Assembly: GCA_031292355.1 (NCBI GenBank)
Contig: JARLHI010000054.1
Location: 407,305-471,304, forward strand
From: Candidatus Obscuribacterales bacterium
GTDB lineage: Bacteria > Cyanobacteriota > Vampirovibrionia > Obscuribacterales > Obscuribacteraceae
Reading direction: 5' to 3'
Length of the DNA stretch: 64,000 bases
The position numbers and the translations under genes are program-made. Below are positions 51,754-60,044 of the stretch, piece by piece; position 1 is the first letter of the stretch; the number at the start of each line of letters is the position of its first letter. The notes under the pieces were generated by a model. It was not told the origin of the DNA, did no database searches, and saw only the letters and a program-made list of their open reading frames with translations.

Positions 51754-52845
51754 ATGAAAACAGTCGAAGAAACGCCCTCGGACACGAATGCTGCAAAGCC
51801 GTTGCAGGCCCTATCGGGACTGACTTTTCCAGAATTGGAAAAATTCGTCGTGGAGATGGGTTTACCGAAATTCCGCGCCAAGCAGATTCACAGCTGGATC
51901 TATGCCAAATACGCTGAAACTTTTGATGAGATGTCTGATCTCTCATTTGAACTTAGAGAAAAACTGAAAAGCGTAGCTAAAATTCCCTTATTGGAAATTG
52001 CTCATCTTCAAGTCAGTCGAGACGGAACACGAAAGTATCTATTTAAACTACCCGACGGAAAAATTGTCGAAAGCGTCCTCATGGTCTTTCAAGACCGCGA
52101 TTCCCTTTCTGCCTGTGTGTCCAGTCAAGTGGGATGTGCGGTGGGTTGTACGTTTTGCGCGACTGGTTACCTGGGATTCAAACGTAATCTAACCAGCCAG
52201 GAAATCATCGACCAAGTGATGTGCATTCAGCGCGAATCGGGCAAACGCATCTCAAACGTCGTTTACATGGGACAGGGAGAGCCGCTGCTCAACGTCGAAA
52301 ACGTAATTGAATCGATTTATACAATGAACGAATCAGTCGGAATAGGCGCTCGCCACTTAACCGTTTCGACATCAGGGGTGGTGCCTGGTATCAAACGTCT
52401 GGCGCAAGAAAATTTGCCCGTCACGCTTGCACTTTCGTTGCACGCACCAGACACTCAAACACGCGAAGAGATTGTGCCAATCACAACAAAGTGGCCTATT
52501 TCCGAGTTGATGGATGCACTACACGATTACTACGATGCCACCAATCGGCGAATAACAATTGAATACGTGCTGCTTGCAGGCGTCACCGATTTTCCCGAAC
52601 AAGCAAAGGCCCTGGCCGATATGCTCAAGGATTTGCACTGCAACATCAATTTAATACCATTCAATCCTGTAGAAAATCTAGAAGGTGTCGTTCAATATCA
52701 ACGTCCTTCGCGCGATGCGCAGAACAAATTCAAACTGATTGCCGAGCGTTCAGGAAAGACAGTAACTATTCGCCTCGAGCGCGGCACCGATATCGATGCT
52801 GCTTGCGGACAGCTGCATAACGTGTTTGCAAAAACTCAGGAATAA
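51754..52845 (+). CDS. rlmN: 23S rRNA (adenine2503-C2)/tRNA methyltransferase RlmN
   Basis: 363 aa from ATG at 51754 (a GTG at 51742 is also in frame). The radical SAM motif is CAVGCTFC (about 128-135), preceded by CVSSQVG, and the catalytic C-terminal Cys is in DAACGQLHN. The substrate-binding pattern MGQGEPLLN and the SLHAPD block also fit. It methylates C2 of adenosine in 23S rRNA and some tRNAs. Divergent from secA. Confidence 0.95.
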   Translation: MKTVEETPSDTNAAKPLQALSGLTFPELEKFVVEMGLPKFRAKQIHSWIYAKYAETFDEMSDLSFELREKLKSVAKIPLLEIAHLQVSRDGTRKYLFKLPDGKIVESVLMVFQDRDSLSACVSSQVGCAVGCTFCATGYLGFKRNLTSQEIIDQVMCIQRESGKRISNVVYMGQGEPLLNVENVIESIYTMNESVGIGARHLTVSTSGVVPGIKRLAQENLPVTLALSLHAPDTQTREEIVPITTKWPISELMDALHDYYDATNRRITIEYVLLAGVTDFPEQAKALADMLKDLHCNINLIPFNPVENLEGVVQYQRPSRDAQNKFKLIAERSGKTVTIRLERGTDIDAACGQLHNVFAKTQE

Positions 52846-52865
52846 GCCCACCAAATTTTTATCGG

Positions 52866-52894
52866 TTGACGCATAACGTTAAGCGTTATAGCAT
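52866..52894 (+). promoter_or_regulatory. higBA promoter with HigA operator inside the spacer
   Basis: TTGACG at 52866-52871 and TAGCAT at 52889-52894 with a 17-nt spacer. Within the spacer lies the inverted repeat ATAACG-TTAAG-CGTTAT (52873-52889), a HigA-type operator. The predicted start point falls at about the ATG at 52900 and there is no Shine-Dalgarno sequence, so the transcript would be leaderless. Confidence 0.7.
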
Positions 52895-52899
52895 AGCAA

Positions 52900-53187
52900 A
52901 TGATTACGTCTTTTGCTGATGCTAACACTGAGGCGCTGTTTAACGACAGCTATGTCAAAGCTATTGACCAAATCATATCCGCCGGTCGAATGAAATTGGG
53001 CATTATTGACACCGCCGAAAAGCTGAGCGATTTGCGAAACACTCCAGGCAATAGATTGGAAGAGTTAAAGGGTGACAGGTCCGGTCAACATTCAATTTGA
53101 ATCAATATTCAGTGGAGAGTCTGCTTTGTATGGAATGGTGATGGCATGGGCGCGAGCCAGGTTGAGGTGACTAAGCATTATGGTTAA
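52900..53187 (+). pseudogene. higB: HigB-type toxin gene interrupted by an in-frame TGA
   Basis: The first 66 codons encode a HigB N-terminus (MITSFADANTEALF, then LRNTPGNRLEELKGDRSGQHSI), then TGA at 53098-53100. The same frame continues directly as INIQWRVCFVWNGDGMG and SQVEVTKHYG to TAA at 53185-53187, giving the usual RelE/HigB order (SIRINDQWRICFRW in intact families). The stop sits exactly where Arg is expected, so CGA to TGA is the simplest change. The intact length would be 95 residues, normal for HigB. The frame ends inside the start of higA, as in native operons. Either a dead toxin or TGA recoding. Confidence 0.85.
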
Positions 53188-53662
53188 ACAGTACCGAGAA
53201 GGCGATGAACTTCCATTGATAACGCCAGGAGACTTGCTTTTACACGAGTATATGGAGCCCTGCGGACTGAGCATGAATGCTCTCGCGAGAGCGCTCCATG
53301 TAAGCCCAACGGCAGTGTCTGAAATCGTGCGAGGACAGAGAGCAATTAGCACAGTGATGGCTAAACGGCTAAGCCTGTTTTTTGGGAATTCAATTCAAAT
53401 GTGGTTGAACATGCAGCAGCATTATGAAGTTAAATTAGTAGAGCGACAAATTGGTAAAACGCTAGAAAATGAAATAACACCATTTGATTACTCCACCCTC
53501 GTAAAAGACTCTTCTATACTGGTATGCGAGTCGCTTGAATCCGTTCCCCCAAAATACAGAACCTCCGAAAGCACTTACAGCGTTAGTCAAAAAAAAACTG
53601 CTACAACATCGAACAAGGCGAACTTAGGCACCAAGAGCAGTGCCAGAAAGAAAAAACGATAA
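53180..53662 (+). CDS. higA: HigA-type antitoxin with extended basic tail
   Basis: 160 aa. The XRE helix-turn-helix is intact: PGDLLLHEYMEPCGLSMNALARALHVSPTAVSEIVRGQRAIS, with FFGNSIQMWLNMQQHYEV following, the classic HigA core of about 100 residues. The last 60 residues are unusual: polar, Ser/Thr/Lys-rich, ending in SSARKKKR. It should bind the operator at 52873-52889 and repress its own operon, and would neutralise HigB if made. Its start overlaps the 3' end of the higB frame. Confidence 0.92.
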   Translation: MVKQYREGDELPLITPGDLLLHEYMEPCGLSMNALARALHVSPTAVSEIVRGQRAISTVMAKRLSLFFGNSIQMWLNMQQHYEVKLVERQIGKTLENEITPFDYSTLVKDSSILVCESLESVPPKYRTSESTYSVSQKKTATTSNKANLGTKSSARKKKR

Positions 53663-53796
53663 TAGAGAAATAAATAGACAGACATTAACAACCAAACTTC
53701 GCAATAGTGAGGTTTCTAGGAGGAGTTGAAAGCAAGGTAATTGCTATGATTGTTGATTCTGGGTGAGAAAGCACCAGCACATAAAAGGAGCCACAG

Positions 53797-54801
53797 ATGA
53801 AAGTCCACGCCTATGCCGCAAACGAAGCCAAAGGGCAACTATCCAAGCTGGAATACGATTTGAAAGATGTTGGTTCGAATGACATCGAAATCAAAATCAG
53901 TCATTGCGGTATCTGTCATAGCGACATTCATTTGGTCGACAATGCGCTTGGTATTACTAAGTATCCCTTTGTACCAGGTCACGAAATTGTTGGCACTGTA
54001 ACTAAAGTTGGCGCGTCGGCAAAGCGTTTCAAGGTTGGCGATAGAGTTGGTGTGGGCTGGCAATCGGGTTCTTGCGGTGTGTGCGAATTTTGTTCAGTCG
54101 GCGATGAAAATCTTTGCGCAAAAATGGAATCGACATGTGTCACCCAATATGGTGGCTATGGTGATTCATTTGTTGTCAACGAACATTTTGCGATTGCAAT
54201 TCCAGAAGGGATGTCCTCAGAGCAAGCAGCACCCTTAATGTGCGGTGGAGTTACTGTCTATCAACCGCTACGTTACTACGGCATCAAGCCAAACATGAGA
54301 ACAGCAGTTGTTGGGATCGGCGGACTTGGCCATATCGCTATCCAATTTTTAGCTGCGATGGGTTGTGAAGTAACTGCAATTTCTTCTTCCGACAACAAAG
54401 CTAAAGAAGCAGCAGCTCTTGGAGCATCGCACTTCATCTCACTTTCAAAAGAACCTAAACTCGATAAGCACACGAACTATTTCGACTTCATCATGTCGAC
54501 AGCATCCGTTGATTTAGATTGGAACGCATTCTTCCAGGCACTCAAACCAAAAGGACAATTGTGCCTGATTGGCTTGAACTCCAAAGAAATCACTGTTCCA
54601 GCAGCTCCACTGGTATTTGGTCAGCGCACCGTTTGCGGCAGCTGGATTGGCAGTCCATCAATGATTCGAGAAACAGTCGAATTTGCTCATCGCAACAAAA
54701 TCAATGTCATGACCGAACAAATGAAGATGGATACAGTCAATGCCGCAATCAAAAAAGTACGTGCCAACGAAGTTAGATATCGCGCTGTTTTAACAAATTA
54801 G
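53797..54801 (+). CDS. Zinc-dependent NAD(P) alcohol dehydrogenase (cinnamyl-alcohol-dehydrogenase-like)
   Basis: 334 aa. Catalytic zinc ligands appear in CGICHSDIH, GHEIVG and the MCGGVTVY Cys. The structural zinc set is CGVCEFCSVGDENLC. The Rossmann motif is GIGGLGHIAIQF. It oxidises alcohols or reduces aldehydes with NAD(P); members near YahK prefer NADPH and aldehydes. AAAGGAG lies 8 nt before the ATG. It stands alone, 134 bp after higA and convergent with the MBL gene. Confidence 0.92.
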   Translation: MKVHAYAANEAKGQLSKLEYDLKDVGSNDIEIKISHCGICHSDIHLVDNALGITKYPFVPGHEIVGTVTKVGASAKRFKVGDRVGVGWQSGSCGVCEFCSVGDENLCAKMESTCVTQYGGYGDSFVVNEHFAIAIPEGMSSEQAAPLMCGGVTVYQPLRYYGIKPNMRTAVVGIGGLGHIAIQFLAAMGCEVTAISSSDNKAKEAAALGASHFISLSKEPKLDKHTNYFDFIMSTASVDLDWNAFFQALKPKGQLCLIGLNSKEITVPAAPLVFGQRTVCGSWIGSPSMIRETVEFAHRNKINVMTEQMKMDTVNAAIKKVRANEVRYRAVLTN

Positions 54802-54877
54802 GCTCAACACTTCAAAATTCATTTTTATACGCCTGCAGACGCCGCCTGAATCTAGAGTTCAGTCAGTGTCGCTGTAG

Positions 54878-55750
54878 TTAGAGCAATGCCTTTTGCTTAT
54901 GCAACAAACTATCTTCTGGCAATGGAATAAAGTCGAACTTGCCTTTATCTGTTGTTGTAATGTGCCCCCAGGGAACGCCTGCTTCGTGGTCAAACACGAC
55001 CAACCATTGCTCGGCCGAAGCCACCGCTAACCACTCAGATTTCACATCGCAACTGGCCAGCGGAAAGTGGTCATAGCCCATCACCCAGGGTGGTGTGACA
55101 TGACACTTTGTCGGCATCAAGTCGGCAAAGAAAACACCTTTTTCGCCAGCCGATTCAAAATAGACAATTTGATGGTGGCTGGTGTGTCCGCCAGTCAGCT
55201 TGGCAAAGACGCCTGGTACAACTTCAGTATCGCCATCTAGCAAAATCATCTGACCATTTGCAATCAACGGCTCGTAGTCATCAGGACGATAACTGGCGCG
55301 TGCACGGGCATTAGCCTTTTGCGAAAACTCATACTCGCCCTTTTGCGCGTAATAACGAGCATTCGCAAAGGTAGGCACAAGCTTCCCATCAACAAAACGA
55401 GTAGCGCCGCCAGCATGATCAAAATGCAGATGCGAAATAATGACGACATCAATTTGAGCGTTGGTTAACCCAACTTCAGCCAGCGCACGAGAAAAATCCA
55501 CATGAGTGTCTAGACCATAGCGCTCTCTCTCTTTGTCGGTCCAGCGGTCTCCCATGCCGGTTTCGACGAGCACTTTCTCCCGCCCGGTGTCGATTAGAAG
55601 CAAGTTGCAGCTGAGAAAAACGCGGTTTTGCTCGTCAGCGGGCGAAACTTTTGACCACAAAGTTTTGGGCACCACACCAAACATGGCGCCACCGTCAAGC
55701 CTAAAGCTACTTTCACGAATTAGTTCTATTTCGAAATTGCCGAATTTCAT
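54878..55750 (-). CDS. MBL-fold metallo-hydrolase
   Basis: 290 aa from the ATG at 55748-55750; a TTG at 55777 would add 9 residues. The metal motif is VIISHLHFDHAGG (HxHxDH), then KLTGGHTSHH and a distal VVFDHEAGVPWG. It resembles lactonase-type members of the superfamily (such as AHL lactonase-like or alkyl-hydrolase types), but the substrate cannot be fixed by eye. Convergent with the dehydrogenase gene. The gap to the kinase gene (270 bp) shows no clear feature. Confidence 0.82.
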   Translation of the reverse strand: MKFGNFEIELIRESSFRLDGGAMFGVVPKTLWSKVSPADEQNRVFLSCNLLLIDTGREKVLVETGMGDRWTDKERERYGLDTHVDFSRALAEVGLTNAQIDVVIISHLHFDHAGGATRFVDGKLVPTFANARYYAQKGEYEFSQKANARARASYRPDDYEPLIANGQMILLDGDTEVVPGVFAKLTGGHTSHHQIVYFESAGEKGVFFADLMPTKCHVTPPWVMGYDHFPLASCDVKSEWLAVASAEQWLVVFDHEAGVPWGHITTTDKGKFDFIPLPEDSLLHKQKALL

Positions 55751-56020
55751 CGCCCTTAGCCCCGGAAAAAAAGACAAACCTTAAAAAGCGTATTTATCAG
55801 CAGATCATAGCAGGTACAATTTTACTGATGACTTCAGTCATCTTCGTATAGAAGTGCTGCAAGTTACCAACTAGTGAGCACTGCCATGCAATTGCGGGTA
55901 TATACAGTTGGCGCCCCCACTTTCCCAGCAGCCTAGTTGCCATCCCGGCAGAGAGGCCGGCTCCAGTGAGAAATCCCGGAGACCCAGTATCTGACACATT
56001 TTCGTAACAGGTAACTACGG

Positions 56021-58489
56021 TTGGTCCTGCGTGATTCACAAAACAATCTGTCCGCCGAGACTCAAGCAGAAATGCTTAAGCTCCGTGCCGAAATTACAAA
56101 GCTTAAGGAAGAGCTGAGCGAAGCCCAAAAGACAATCAAGAAGCAAAACTTCCGTCAACCGGACTGGAGTTTCAACATCCAGCAACTCATTCGCGACCTG
56201 CCCATCTTTTTGTGGGTCAAAGATCGCCAGAACAACGTCGTCTTTGTCAGCAAGAAAGGGTCTGAGATTTTCGGCGTAACACCCGAAGAGATGGAAGGAC
56301 GCTCTTCCTATGAACTCTATCCTGATGAGGCAGTGGGCTACTTCAAGCACGATCTCGAAGTAATGGAAACGGGGCAACCCAAACTTGGCATCATCGAAGT
56401 ACTCTCGACCAAATCGGAAGGCAAAATCTGGGTTTCTACCGATAAATACCCCTGGCGTGATAGCAACGAAGACATTATCGGCGTCATTGTAATCTCTCAT
56501 GATGTCACCGAGCGCATTGAAAGGCTGGGGCAAGCTCCTCACAAGTTGATCAACATGGATCTTTCGCTGATGGAGGCAGAAGAGCGCTTCTATCTTGCCT
56601 ATCAGGGTTCCAAGGACGGTCTGTGGGATCTGCACATGGATGGCAAAAAACCGTTTGTTTCAGCGCGATGCAAAGAAATCGTCGGCTTCAAGGATGATGA
56701 AATAGGCGATGACTTTTTTCAATGGATGGAGCGCATTCATCCCGAAGACAGAGAAATGAATCGCACAGCGCTCATCAACCATTTCAAAGATAAAACACCC
56801 TATAACGTAGAGTTTCGCTTCAAAAACCAGAGCGGGCATTACCGCTGGATAAGTTGTCTTGGTCAGGCTCAATGGAACGCAGACGGACATGTCGTACGAA
56901 TGTGCGGCTCTATTCGCGATGTCACTGACAGAAAAATCACAGAACAGATTTTACGCACGCAATACGATCTTTCAACGGCTCTAAATGGCGTGCATGATTT
57001 CGCGTCGTTCAAGACTGTATGTCAGGCCATCGCCAGTAGTATCGACTGGACAGATGGTGGTCTCTGGTTGGTTGCACCAAATGGCGAACTGCAGTTAAAG
57101 TTTCATTTTGGCGAACAAGTCGAACTGTATAAAATGAAGATCGACACCGAGTCAAAAAATCTGCTCGAAAGTTGCATCGCCAAAGACGAGATTTTCGCCG
57201 ACCATACTGATCGCGAATACAGTTCGGGTGAACGATTGAGATTCGCTGCACGACTGGGACTTGGGCATCAACTGATTGTGCCTATGCGGAGCGGTCATCG
57301 AATGTTTGGAGCATTCGAGCTATTCCATAAAGACCCTCGTGAGTATCGCGATGATTTGCGACAATGGACAAAAATGCTAGGTAATCATCTAGGCGGAGTA
57401 ATAGGCCGACTTCTCGCTCAACAAGAATTAGCGGAACGCGACCTACGTTTAAGCTCCATCGTTGATGGTGCACCAGATGGCATCGTCACTTTAACCGAAG
57501 GCTCTATCAGCTCAGCGAATCACGCCGCACACGAAATATTCGGCTTTGAACACGACGAGCTGATTGGGCTTGGCGCAGAAGATGTCATGCCAGGCATGCT
57601 ATTGCGCGCGGCTGAAAATGCTATGACTGAGAACGCGCAGGAAGAAGAAAATTCAAGCAATCGCTTTGAGATTCAGGCGCGAAAAAAGAACGGCGATAGT
57701 TTACCAATAGAAGCATCCATAAGTGTTTTCACCATCAACGATGTCCCTCACCTGACAGTGATCATTCGCGATATTAGCGAACGCAAAGAAGTGGAAAAAC
57801 GTGTGAGCGAATTTTATTCAATGGTCTCGCACGAATTACGCACACCATTGACTTCGATCAGAGGTTCTTTCGGTCTGATGGAAGGAGGGCTAGCCGGTGA
57901 GCTTTCACCTATGGCCAAGAAACTTGTTTCAGTTGGGCGAACTGAAGTCGAGCGATTGATTAGACTAATTAACGACATTCTCGATATTCGAAAAATTCAA
58001 GCTGGACGCATCGATTTAAAAATGACTTTACTTAACGCTGCACAATTGCTAGCAGATGCAGTTGAAGTGATAACACCAATCGCGGCGTCCTCAAAAATCA
58101 ACATAGTCGCGGAATGCGATGAAAAAACGACTTTCTTTGGCGATCGCGATCGCATTTTGCAAGTAATGACAAACATGCTCTCCAACGCCATCAAATACTC
58201 GAGCGCGGGTGACTCAGTTTTGATTGCCGTTGAAGGCTTTGAGGAAAAAACGCGCTGTGCTGTAACAGACAACGGTCCTGGCATTCCGCTAGACAAGCAT
58301 AGCGAATTATTTGTGCCATTTCATCAGCTTGAATCGGTCGACACTCGCCCACACGGCGGCACCGGACTTGGATTAGCCATATCCAAGGCAATTGTTACCA
58401 ATCATGGTGGCACCATTGGTGTTGATAGTCAGGAAGGACACGGCTCGACCTTCTGGTTTGAGATACCAACCCGATCTCACTCACTATGA
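56021..58489 (+). CDS. Multi-PAS/GAF sensor histidine kinase, apparently soluble
   Basis: 822 aa. A coiled-coil N-terminus (15-45) is followed by a PAS domain (about 50-165), a PAS-PAC domain (about 185-310), a GAF-like domain (about 320-470) and a third PAS (about 475-590). HisKA has the phospho-acceptor SMVSHELRTPLTSI (His about 604), and HATPase_c has MTNMLSNAIKYSS, VTDNGPGIP and GGTGLGLAISKAIV. No transmembrane segment, so it senses a cytosolic signal. No response regulator is adjacent. TTG start at 56021. The next gene overlaps its stop (ATGA). Confidence 0.93.
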   Translation: MVLRDSQNNLSAETQAEMLKLRAEITKLKEELSEAQKTIKKQNFRQPDWSFNIQQLIRDLPIFLWVKDRQNNVVFVSKKGSEIFGVTPEEMEGRSSYELYPDEAVGYFKHDLEVMETGQPKLGIIEVLSTKSEGKIWVSTDKYPWRDSNEDIIGVIVISHDVTERIERLGQAPHKLINMDLSLMEAEERFYLAYQGSKDGLWDLHMDGKKPFVSARCKEIVGFKDDEIGDDFFQWMERIHPEDREMNRTALINHFKDKTPYNVEFRFKNQSGHYRWISCLGQAQWNADGHVVRMCGSIRDVTDRKITEQILRTQYDLSTALNGVHDFASFKTVCQAIASSIDWTDGGLWLVAPNGELQLKFHFGEQVELYKMKIDTESKNLLESCIAKDEIFADHTDREYSSGERLRFAARLGLGHQLIVPMRSGHRMFGAFELFHKDPREYRDDLRQWTKMLGNHLGGVIGRLLAQQELAERDLRLSSIVDGAPDGIVTLTEGSISSANHAAHEIFGFEHDELIGLGAEDVMPGMLLRAAENAMTENAQEEENSSNRFEIQARKKNGDSLPIEASISVFTINDVPHLTVIIRDISERKEVEKRVSEFYSMVSHELRTPLTSIRGSFGLMEGGLAGELSPMAKKLVSVGRTEVERLIRLINDILDIRKIQAGRIDLKMTLLNAAQLLADAVEVITPIAASSKINIVAECDEKTTFFGDRDRILQVMTNMLSNAIKYSSAGDSVLIAVEGFEEKTRCAVTDNGPGIPLDKHSELFVPFHQLESVDTRPHGGTGLGLAISKAIVTNHGGTIGVDSQEGHGSTFWFEIPTRSHSL

Positions 58490-58849
58490 CATTTTCCAAG
58501 GACTGGCGACTCGGATTAATGGCGATAGTCATCGCAGCCGGATCTACCTCAGCAATCGGCGCTGAAGAGCCGAACGATCTGGTCCGATTCCTTGCCGGAG
58601 AATGGGAAAATGTCAGTTTTGAAATCTCAGACGGAAAGCCTGTGAAGGCATCACGCCACGCTTAGCCAGGGGACGTTCACGGCAAAGGGCAATAGACATG
58701 GAAACGTCTACTGCTTTGAAGGCAACGAGTCTGGTAAAAAATATAGACGCCGACTGTATACCATGGGTGACAAATACGTTTTCCATCGAGAGATTTCGAC
58801 CAATGGTGAAGTTCAGCAGATGGATATGTCTTACTTATGCAGCAAGTAA
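58486..58849 (+). pseudogene. Frameshifted secreted protein gene
   Basis: ATG at 58486 overlaps the kinase stop. The first frame encodes a signal peptide (LGLMAIVIAAGSTSAIGA) and a mature start LVRFLAGEWENVSFEISDGK, then a TAG at 58663-58665 after 59 codons. The +1 frame immediately continues as ATLSQGTFTAKGN and RLYTMGDKYVFHREISTNGE down to TAA at 58847-58849, a sensible globular domain ending MDMSYLCSK. Together they give a small lipocalin-like or DUF1579-like secreted protein of about 120 residues. One extra base (or two missing) near 58645-58660 explains it; sequencing error is possible. Confidence 0.7.
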
Positions 58850-58938
58850 CAGAGTAGTATCACTGCTCCAGTAGCATTTTTGAGACAAAGTTGTCCGCGC
58901 CGGGATAGTGTAGGATAATTTCGCCCGATATGCTGTGA

Positions 58939-59802
58939 ATGATGAAAAGCAAAGAAGTAATCACGTATCTCGTCTTGATGGTTGCCGCATCAAGCTGTTT
59001 TTATGCTCCGATGCTTAAGCAGCATTCAATCTACGCAGGTGGCGGCACACTCTGGCTGATGTGGTGCCCGGGATTTGCGGGCATAGTTACAGCTTTAATT
59101 TTTCGCCGCAATCTCAAAGGCTTCGGTTGGCTGCCTGGAAATTTAAAATGGCTTCTACTGGCCTACTTCATTCCAATTGCTTATTCGCTCGTCACCTATT
59201 CTGTGATCTGGACAAGCGGGCTAGGTGGATTTCCAAATCCAGCCTATCTAAAGGATGTGCTGAGCCGGTTTCCACAGGCAACTGTTGCACTCTCAGTGGC
59301 ACGACATTTACTCGACCTGATGGTTATTTCATTCATCCCGGGTCTGCTTAAACCACTGGGAGAAGAAATTGGCTGGCGTGGTTTTCTCGTACCGCAACTA
59401 TCAAAGACATTTTCGTATGCTAAAGTCTCCATCATAGTGGGCATTATCTGGGCAGTCTGGCATTACCCGGCAATTCTCTGCACAGACTACAACATCGGCA
59501 CTCCTGCATGGTGCGCTATTCCGTGTTTCACAATCCTCGTTATTGAAGTTAGCTTCGTTTCCGCCTGGCTCAGGTTACGCTCGAAAAGCTTGTGGCCATG
59601 CGTACTCTTGCACAGCAGCCACAACGCCATCGTTCAAGAATTCTTCACACCAATTACAATTGATAAAGGCTATACGAAATTTTTCATAGATGAATTCGGC
59701 GTGGGTCTAGTCATTGCAGCAGGGGTAGTAGCCTGGCTTTTCTGGAAACATCGGGACTCAATCGGCAACCAATGTTTTCAATCCCACTCATTACAAAAAT
59801 GA
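58939..59802 (+). CDS. CPBP-family intramembrane metalloprotease
   Basis: 287 aa with about eight transmembrane segments. The CPBP signature is GEEIGWRGFLVPQL (EExxxR), with WAVWHYPAIL and LHSSHNAIVQEFF supplying the conserved His residues. Such membrane proteases process prenylated or signal peptides, or act in bacteriocin immunity; which applies here is unknown. ATG start at 58939. Confidence 0.88.
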   Translation: MMKSKEVITYLVLMVAASSCFYAPMLKQHSIYAGGGTLWLMWCPGFAGIVTALIFRRNLKGFGWLPGNLKWLLLAYFIPIAYSLVTYSVIWTSGLGGFPNPAYLKDVLSRFPQATVALSVARHLLDLMVISFIPGLLKPLGEEIGWRGFLVPQLSKTFSYAKVSIIVGIIWAVWHYPAILCTDYNIGTPAWCAIPCFTILVIEVSFVSAWLRLRSKSLWPCVLLHSSHNAIVQEFFTPITIDKGYTKFFIDEFGVGLVIAAGVVAWLFWKHRDSIGNQCFQSHSLQK

Positions 59803-59823
59803 ACGAAGTGATCGGCAAAGTGA

Positions 59824-59919
59824 TCAACGAGTCTGAAGACGAGCTCCTGTTCTTTTAAACTTTTCTTCTAACGCTTTAGCTGTTTCAACATCGATACTTG
59901 GAGCTTCTTCAAGTATCAT
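59824..59919 (-). other. Short reading frame resembling an L7/L12 C-terminal piece
   Basis: 31 codons from ATG at 59917-59919 to TGA at 59824-59826, product MILEEAPSIDVETAKALEEK then FKRTGARLQTR. The open frame extends further upstream without a usual start (NALLSLSRITAE). The order ITxxxA..EEAP...A..L....GA resembles the ribosomal L7/L12 C-terminal domain. It is too short for the whole domain, with no clear ribosome site, so it is a remnant or a small protein. The rest of this 242-bp gap shows nothing else. Confidence 0.3.
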
Positions 59920-60044
59920 TTCGGCCGTTATGCGGCTTAACGAAAGCAGTGCATTGTCTCACAACTGAGACCCAACGAAGACAGATATCCCGACCGAGCG
60001 ATGATACGATAAAAGAGCTTTTCCTGAAGACTTAATTTAGTTGC

